A stretch of 64,000 nucleotides of DNA from Pelomonas asaccharophilus_A. Lineage in GTDB: Bacteria; Pseudomonadota; Gammaproteobacteria; Burkholderiales; Burkholderiaceae_C. The DNA lies in assembly GCF_031458115.1 (NCBI RefSeq), contig NZ_JAVDXV010000002.1, positions 620,001 through 684,000 of the forward strand, given 5' to 3'. This document shows positions 59,641 to 64,000 of the stretch, in pieces; the first letter of the stretch is position 1, and each line of letters begins with the position of its first letter. A program made the position numbers and the translations under genes. The notes beneath the pieces are model-generated. The model did not search any database. It was given only the letters and a program-made list of their open reading frames with translations, and was not told where the DNA came from.

Positions 59641-60422
59641 CACTTGGTGCGCGGCGCGATGTCGTAGTCGAAGTACTTGTCGGCCAGCTTCTTGAACGTG
59701 CCGTTGGCCTGCAGCGCGTCGATGGCGGCGTTGAACTTCTTGCCCAGCGTCGCCTCGTCGGCCTTGCGCATGCCTACGCCTGTGCCGACACCGAAGATCT
59801 TGTCATCGTTGATGGGGGCGCTGGCGAACGCGAAGCCCTTGCCCTCGGGCTTCTTCAGGAAGCCGAAGTCGGCGGCGGGCGAGTCCATCAGCGTGGCGTC
59901 GATGCGGCCGCTCTTCAGGTCCAGGAAGACCTGGTCCTGCGTGCCGTAGCGGACGATCTCGCTTTGCTTGAACGTGGCGGCCGCATAGGCCTCGTGCGTG
60001 GTGCCGCGCTGCACGCCGATCTTCTTGCCCTTCAGGCCGGCGGCGGTGGCGTCCAGCTTCACGCCGGCCTTGGCGACCAGGCGGGCGGGGGTGTTGTAGT
60101 AGGGCTTGGAGAAGCCGATGACCTTCTGGCGCTCGTCGGTGATGGAGACGCTGGCGAAGATGGCGTCCACCTTGCGCGACTGCAGCGCCGGGATCAGGCC
60201 GTCGAACTCCTGCTGCACCAGGGTGCACTGCGCCTTCATCTCGGCACAGTAGGCCTGCACCAGCTCGATCTCGAAGCCCTTGAGCTTGCCGTCGGGGCCG
60301 ATCTCGGAGAAGGGCGGGTAGGCGCCTTCGACGCCGATGCGCAGCTTCTTCCATTCGGGCGCTTGGGCCTGCGCCAGCGATGCGGCGGCCAGTGCCAGCG
60401 CGAACAGGGTGGTTTTCTTCAT
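59640..60422 (-). CDS. aotJ: Periplasmic arginine/ornithine/lysine-binding protein (AotJ/HisJ-like)
   Basis: A 260-residue receptor: signal peptide KKTTLFALALAAASLAQA, then LRIGVEGAYPPFSEIGPDGK, GFEIELVQAYC, and VQRGTTHEAYAAATF, with a C-terminal DIAPRTK. This is the conserved ligand-binding layout of HisJ/AotJ for cationic amino acids. GAGGT precedes ATG 60422. First gene of the transport operon; both copies deliver ligand to AotQM. Confidence 0.92.
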   Translation of the reverse strand: MKKTTLFALALAAASLAQAQAPEWKKLRIGVEGAYPPFSEIGPDGKLKGFEIELVQAYCAEMKAQCTLVQQEFDGLIPALQSRKVDAIFASVSITDERQKVIGFSKPYYNTPARLVAKAGVKLDATAAGLKGKKIGVQRGTTHEAYAAATFKQSEIVRYGTQDQVFLDLKSGRIDATLMDSPAADFGFLKKPEGKGFAFASAPINDDKIFGVGTGVGMRKADEATLGKKFNAAIDALQANGTFKKLADKYFDYDIAPRTK

Positions 60423-60454
60423 GTCGGACCTCTTCGTGAGACGGTGGGACGGAT

Positions 60455-61420
60455 TCAGCGGGCGACCTCGGGTAGCCAGTCGCGCAAGGCCGCAAGGGTA
60501 GCAGCCGGGTCTTCCTCCTGAGGCACATGGCCCAGCGCGGGAAACTTCACCAGCCGGCTGCCGGGGATGGCAGCGTGGAACTTCTCGCCCCAGACGGGCG
60601 GGATCAGCCGGTCCTTGCCGCCCCACAGGATCAGCGTGGGCACCTTGATTTCGGGCAGGCGCTCGACCGGGCCGGGCGCCAGCTGGTCCATGCGCCGCAT
60701 CAGCGCGACGCGGTTGCCTTCGCGCAACGTCAGCTCGTAGTAGCGGTCCACCAGCGCGGCGCTGACGCGCGACGGGTCACCGTAGACGGACAGCACGCTG
60801 TCCTCGATGGCGCGGCGCGGCAGCACCCAGCGCATGGGCTCGCGCAGCACCGGGATGCGGGCGATGCGAAAGCCCAGCGGCAGCGATTCAGGCACGAAGT
60901 CGTAGCCCGCGGCATCCACCAGCACCAGGCCCGCCACGCGGGCCGGGTCGGCCAGCGCCAGCTGCCAGGCGATCTCGCCGCCCAGCGAATTGCCCGCCAC
61001 GATGACGCGGCCCACGCCCAACCGCGCCAGCAGGTTGCGCACGAAGGCCACGTAGCGCGCGTCGCTGTAGTCGTGGTCGGCCTGATTTGGGTAAGGCCCT
61101 GTCAGGCCGAAGCCGGGCAGGTCGAAGCTGATGACGCGGCGCGTGCGCGCGAGTTCCGTGGCCCAGCCCTCCCAGGTGTGCAGGCTGGCGCTGGTGCCGT
61201 GGATGAGCACCAGCGGCAGCGGGTCGCTGGCCGGGCCCTGGTCGCGGACGTGCACCAGCAGGCCGTCCAGCTCGATGAAGTCCGACGGCGGCGGCGCCCA
61301 GCGCGGCACCAGGCTGTCCAGCGAGCGGTCGGGCGCCTTGCTGACGGCAAAGCCCAGCGCCGCCAGCATCAGCAGGATGCCGACCACCTTCAGCGCCCGG
61401 TCGCTGAATCTGCCGCTCAC
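60455..61420 (-). CDS. Alpha/beta hydrolase, membrane-anchored
   Basis: A 321-residue hydrolase with an N-terminal hydrophobic helix (LKVVGILLMLAALGFAV), likely an anchor with the domain outside. LVLIHGTSASLHTWEGWA holds the oxyanion region, VAGNSLGGEIAWQLA the nucleophile elbow, and the acid and His lie in WGGKDRLIPP and LGHVPQEE. Substrate unknown. GTG 61420 overlaps the trhO stop (GTGA). Confidence 0.85.
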   Translation of the reverse strand: MSGRFSDRALKVVGILLMLAALGFAVSKAPDRSLDSLVPRWAPPPSDFIELDGLLVHVRDQGPASDPLPLVLIHGTSASLHTWEGWATELARTRRVISFDLPGFGLTGPYPNQADHDYSDARYVAFVRNLLARLGVGRVIVAGNSLGGEIAWQLALADPARVAGLVLVDAAGYDFVPESLPLGFRIARIPVLREPMRWVLPRRAIEDSVLSVYGDPSRVSAALVDRYYELTLREGNRVALMRRMDQLAPGPVERLPEIKVPTLILWGGKDRLIPPVWGEKFHAAIPGSRLVKFPALGHVPQEEDPAATLAALRDWLPEVAR

Positions 61421-62154
61421 GTCGGGCTGAGGTCCGCGTTGACGCCCCGGCGGTCGTCGAAGACGAAGCAGTTGCCGTGGTAGTGCTTGCCGCCGGTGTC
61501 CTCGAAGTACTTCAGGATGCCGCCATCCAGCTGCCAGGTGATCAGCCCCTGCTCCTCCAGCAGCATGGCCGCCTTCTCGCAGCGGATGCCGCCGGTGCAG
61601 TAGCTGACGACCGTCTTGCCTTCCAGTTCGTCGCGATGGGCCGCCAGCGCGTCGGGGAAGTCGCTGAACTTGTCCAGCCGCCAGTCGACGGCGCCGTCGA
61701 ACGCGCCCTGGTCCACCTCGAAGCCGTTGCGCGTGTCCAGCATGACCACCTCGCGGCCGTCGTCGTCGTGGCCCTGGTCCAGCCAGCGCGCCAGCGTGGC
61801 GGGGGCCAGGGCCGGCGCGCGCGGCGCCTGGTCGGGGCGGACGGTAGGCCGGTTCATGCGGATGATCTCGGGCTTGACCTTGACCTTCAGGCGCTGGAAC
61901 GGTTGCACCTCGCTCCAGCTCTCCTTGGGCGTCAGCGTCGCGAAGCGCGCGTCGGCGCGCAACTCGGCCACCCAGGCGTTGACGGCCTCGGCGGGGCCGG
62001 CCAGGAACAGGTTGATGCCTTCCTCGGCGATCAGCACCGTGCCCTTGAGGGCCAGGGCCAGGGCCCGCGCTTCGAGGCGATCGCGCAGCGCCGCCGTGTC
62101 GGGCAGCGAGACGAACAGGTAGCAGGAGATGTTGAGGATGTGACCGGACTGCAT
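61417..62154 (-). CDS. trhO: tRNA uridine(34) hydroxylase TrhO (rhodanese-like)
   Basis: A 245-residue protein: an N-terminal acylphosphatase-like domain (CYLFVSLPDTAALRDRLEAR) and a rhodanese domain with active-site loop YCTGGIRCEKAAMLL, whose Cys is present. TrhO (YceA) hydroxylates U34 of some tRNAs using oxygen, an early step of 5-(carboxy)methoxyuridine synthesis. It overlaps the hydrolase gene by 4 bases. Confidence 0.94.
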   Translation of the reverse strand: MQSGHILNISCYLFVSLPDTAALRDRLEARALALALKGTVLIAEEGINLFLAGPAEAVNAWVAELRADARFATLTPKESWSEVQPFQRLKVKVKPEIIRMNRPTVRPDQAPRAPALAPATLARWLDQGHDDDGREVVMLDTRNGFEVDQGAFDGAVDWRLDKFSDFPDALAAHRDELEGKTVVSYCTGGIRCEKAAMLLEEQGLITWQLDGGILKYFEDTGGKHYHGNCFVFDDRRGVNADLSPT

Positions 62155-62179
62155 AGACGGCCCGGATTATCCGTGCCGC

Positions 62180-63295
62180 TCAGTCCGCCCACCGGGAGGC
62201 GATTTGTTGCATTTGTTCGACGCAGGCTTCCAGCGCCTCCACCACGCGCGGATCGAAGTGGCTGCCGCTGCCGTCGCGGATGTAGTCCAGCGCCTCGTCG
62301 TGCGTCATCGCCTGCTTGTAGGGCCGCGGGCTGATCAGCGCGTCGTAGACGTCGGCCACGGCCATCAGCCGCGCGGCCAGCGGGATGTCGGTGCCGGCCA
62401 GGCCGTCGGGGTAGCCGCTGCCGTCCCACTTTTCATGGTGGTGGCGGGCGATCTGCTTGCCGAAGCTCAGCATCAGGCCGGCGTCCTCGCCCAGCTTGTC
62501 GATGGCGCGCTGCAGCAGGTCGCCGCCTTGCTCGGCATGCGTCTTCATGATGCGCCATTCGTCCTCCGACAGCCGGCCCGGCTTCAGCAGGATGCCGTCG
62601 GGGATGGCGACCTTGCCGATGTCGTGCAGCGGCGCGGCCTTGGCCAGCTCGTCGATGGCGTCCAGGCTCAGGTCCACCGCACCGTCGGGCTGGGCGGCCA
62701 GCCAGCGCGCCAGCGCGCGCACGTACTCCTGCGTGCGCTGGATGTGGTTGCCGGTGTCGGCATCGCGGAACTCGGCCAGGCCCACCATGACGAACAGCGT
62801 CGTGTCGCGCAGCCGCTCCACCTCGCGGCGGCGCGCCTCCAGCTCGCCGCTGAGCTGCGCGTTGTGGTGCAGCAGCCGGTCCTCGGCCAGCTTGAGCTGC
62901 AGATGGGTGCGCACGCGGGCCAGCACCGTGACCGGGTTGAAAGGCTTGTGGATGAAGTCGGCGCCGCCGGCGGCAAAGCCGGCGTTCTCGTCCTCCACGT
63001 CCGTCAGCGCGGTCAGGAAGATGATGGGCACGCGCCGGGTGGCGGGGTCGGCCTTCAGCCGGCGGCAGACCTCGTAGCCGTCCAGCTCCGGCATCATGAC
63101 GTCCAGGATGATGAGGTCGGGCGGCTGGCGCTGGCAGATCTCCAGCGCCTTCGCGCCGCTGACCGCCAGCTGCACGCGGTAGTCGGGCTTGAGCACCTGG
63201 GCCATCAGCGTCAGGTTGGCCGGCGTGTCGTCCACGACCAGCACGGTGGCCTGCGCGGCGGCGTGGGCCTCGGTGTGTTGGAGGCTGGCATTCAT
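62180..63295 (-). CDS. Response regulator with HD-GYP phosphodiesterase output
   Basis: A 371-residue regulator. The receiver domain has VLVVDDTPANL and the phosphoacceptor D65 in LIILDVMMPELDGYE, with K near FIHKPFNP. A coiled coil links to the HD-GYP domain: PLHDIGKVAIPDGILLKPG (HD) and HHEKWDGSGYPDG (GYP). Complete motifs predict cyclic-di-GMP hydrolysis. It overlaps the upstream kinase gene by 4 bases and is therefore the likely target of that kinase. GGGAGAAAAGAA precedes ATG 63295. Confidence 0.95.
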   Translation of the reverse strand: MNASLQHTEAHAAAQATVLVVDDTPANLTLMAQVLKPDYRVQLAVSGAKALEICQRQPPDLIILDVMMPELDGYEVCRRLKADPATRRVPIIFLTALTDVEDENAGFAAGGADFIHKPFNPVTVLARVRTHLQLKLAEDRLLHHNAQLSGELEARRREVERLRDTTLFVMVGLAEFRDADTGNHIQRTQEYVRALARWLAAQPDGAVDLSLDAIDELAKAAPLHDIGKVAIPDGILLKPGRLSEDEWRIMKTHAEQGGDLLQRAIDKLGEDAGLMLSFGKQIARHHHEKWDGSGYPDGLAGTDIPLAARLMAVADVYDALISPRPYKQAMTHDEALDYIRDGSGSHFDPRVVEALEACVEQMQQIASRWAD

Positions 63296-64000
63296 TTCTT
63301 TTCTCCCTTCTCTCCCCGCAGCGCGGCCTGCGCCTCGTCGAAGTCCACGCGCTGCATCGCGCCGGCCAGTGCCTTGGCCTGCGGGCCCGGCAGCAGGTCG
63401 ATGAACGCGGAGCCGTGTTGTTCCCACAGCGTCAGCGCGTGGCTGTCGGCCTCGCCCAGCAGGCTGTCCAGCTCGCTGATCAGCGTGGCCGGATCGGTGC
63501 TGGGGCCATCGGCGGGCAGCGGCGCAGGCGATGCCTCCGGCAGCGGCTGCTGCAGGTCCAGCAGCCGGCGCAACGTGTGCGGCAGCAGTGGCTTGGCATG
63601 CAACGCATCGGCGCCCAGGCGCAGCGCGCGTTCGCGCAGCGCCGGCGTGTCGAAGGCGCTCAGCAGCACCGTGCGGCGCGGCCGCGCCAGGCCGGCCTGG
63701 GCGGCGCGCTCCAGCAGCGCGCAGCCGTCCATGTCGGGCAGCACCCAGTCCACCAGCAGCAGCTCGGGTGGGTGAGTGGCCAGCCGCTGCAGCGCCGCCG
63801 CTCCGTGCGGCAGCAGGTCCTGGCGGGCCTGAGGCGCCAGGTCGCGCAGCAGCCCCAGCATGGCCTCGTGGCCCGGGCTGTGCGGCGCCTGCACGAGCGC
63901 GATGCTGCGCGGCGGCGTGGCGGCGGGCCAGCCGGGCCACGGTGCGGGCGGCAGCGGCAGGCGCAGCTCGAACTCGCTGCCGCGGCCGGCCATGCTGCGC
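63292..64000 (-). CDS. Hybrid sensor histidine kinase, C-terminal part (5' end beyond window)
   Basis: At least 236 codons of a larger protein running off the right edge. It begins with GRGSEFELRLPLP, the last strand of a kinase ATPase domain, then a receiver domain (LLVDWVLPDMDGCALLERA with the conserved Asp, KPLLPHTLRRLL) and a helical tail (about residues 165-230) common in hybrid kinases of this group but lacking a recognisable phosphotransfer histidine. It is coupled by ATGA to the HD-GYP regulator. Confidence 0.88.
   Translation of the reverse strand, partial: RSMAGRGSEFELRLPLPPAPWPGWPAATPPRSIALVQAPHSPGHEAMLGLLRDLAPQARQDLLPHGAAALQRLATHPPELLLVDWVLPDMDGCALLERAAQAGLARPRRTVLLSAFDTPALRERALRLGADALHAKPLLPHTLRRLLDLQQPLPEASPAPLPADGPSTDPATLISELDSLLGEADSHALTLWEQHGSAFIDLLPGPQAKALAGAMQRVDFDEAQAALRGEKGEKK

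Overview
The window is 64 kb of dense, GC-rich chromosome from a betaproteobacterium. Gene content and order point to Burkholderiales, probably the Sphaerotilaceae/Comamonadaceae side (Roseateles, Pelomonas, Mitsuaria or Rubrivivax relatives). Supporting blocks are argD-argF next to a DUF3579 gene, rpsT divergent from murJ, rpsP-rimM-trmD-rplS, ribF-ileS-lspA, a DUF47/PiT phosphate pair, a CobD/CbiB-like gene with cobT-cobS-cobC, and a PEP-CTERM/PrsT pair. The genus is inference. I see no rRNA, tRNA, insertion sequence, prophage or CRISPR array. No gene-free stretch exceeds 300 bases; the longest are 14969-15146, 42187-42348, 33341-33481 and 50453-50584.

Layout. 1-3.0 kb (minus): a truncated metallophosphoesterase, argF and argD. 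3.1-4.4 kb (plus): DUF3579 and an alpha/beta hydrolase, ending in a two-hairpin terminator shared with convergent rpsT. 4.9-14.0 kb (plus): a tightly packed run of murJ, SirB1, an AI-2E family membrane protein, hda, a HAD-IB phosphatase, pcnB, folK, a DUF486 protein, DUF47 and PiT, with many 1-4 nt overlaps. 14.0-15.0 kb (minus): TM2 protein and GNAT acetyltransferase. 15.0-21.3 kb (plus): the ribosome/tRNA operon, a Nudix CoA pyrophosphatase and late cobalamin genes. 21.3-28.7 kb (minus): S9 peptidase, Tim44-domain protein, SDR, a small accessory patch (decayed tandem paralogue, its intact copy, a polyglutamine secreted protein) and an RluA-type synthase. 28.7-38.7 kb: EamA transporter, quinone oxidoreductase, sensor kinase, lspA, ileS, ribF, rsuA, with one opposite-strand gene splitting ileS from lspA. 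38.7-46.4 kb (minus): two acyl-CoA dehydrogenases, the PEP-CTERM protein, PrsT, a retropepsin-like protease and YajQ. 46.4-55.2 kb: murB, a secreted DNA ligase, argG, YaeQ, oligopeptidase A and several exported proteins. 55.2-64 kb (minus): an aotJQMOP-type arginine/ornithine ABC transporter with two binding proteins, a hydrolase, TrhO, and a two-component HD-GYP module running off the right edge.

Most genes are housekeeping. The most interesting signals are small. A perfect 10+10 bp palindrome matching the LexA consensus sits directly in front of an unannotated 26-codon ORF at 48395-48475. A textbook sigma-54 promoter at 42233-42247 precedes the PEP-CTERM gene. The start of pcnB is duplicated (9808-9904), creating a 26-codon ORF overlapping its GTG start. 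A terminator-like hairpin lies inside the 5' end of rimM. Fifteen perfect TTGCTG hexamers encode a 33-residue glutamine tract in a secreted protein.

Arginine is a recurring theme (argF, argD, argG and the aot locus), although these genes are not one operon.
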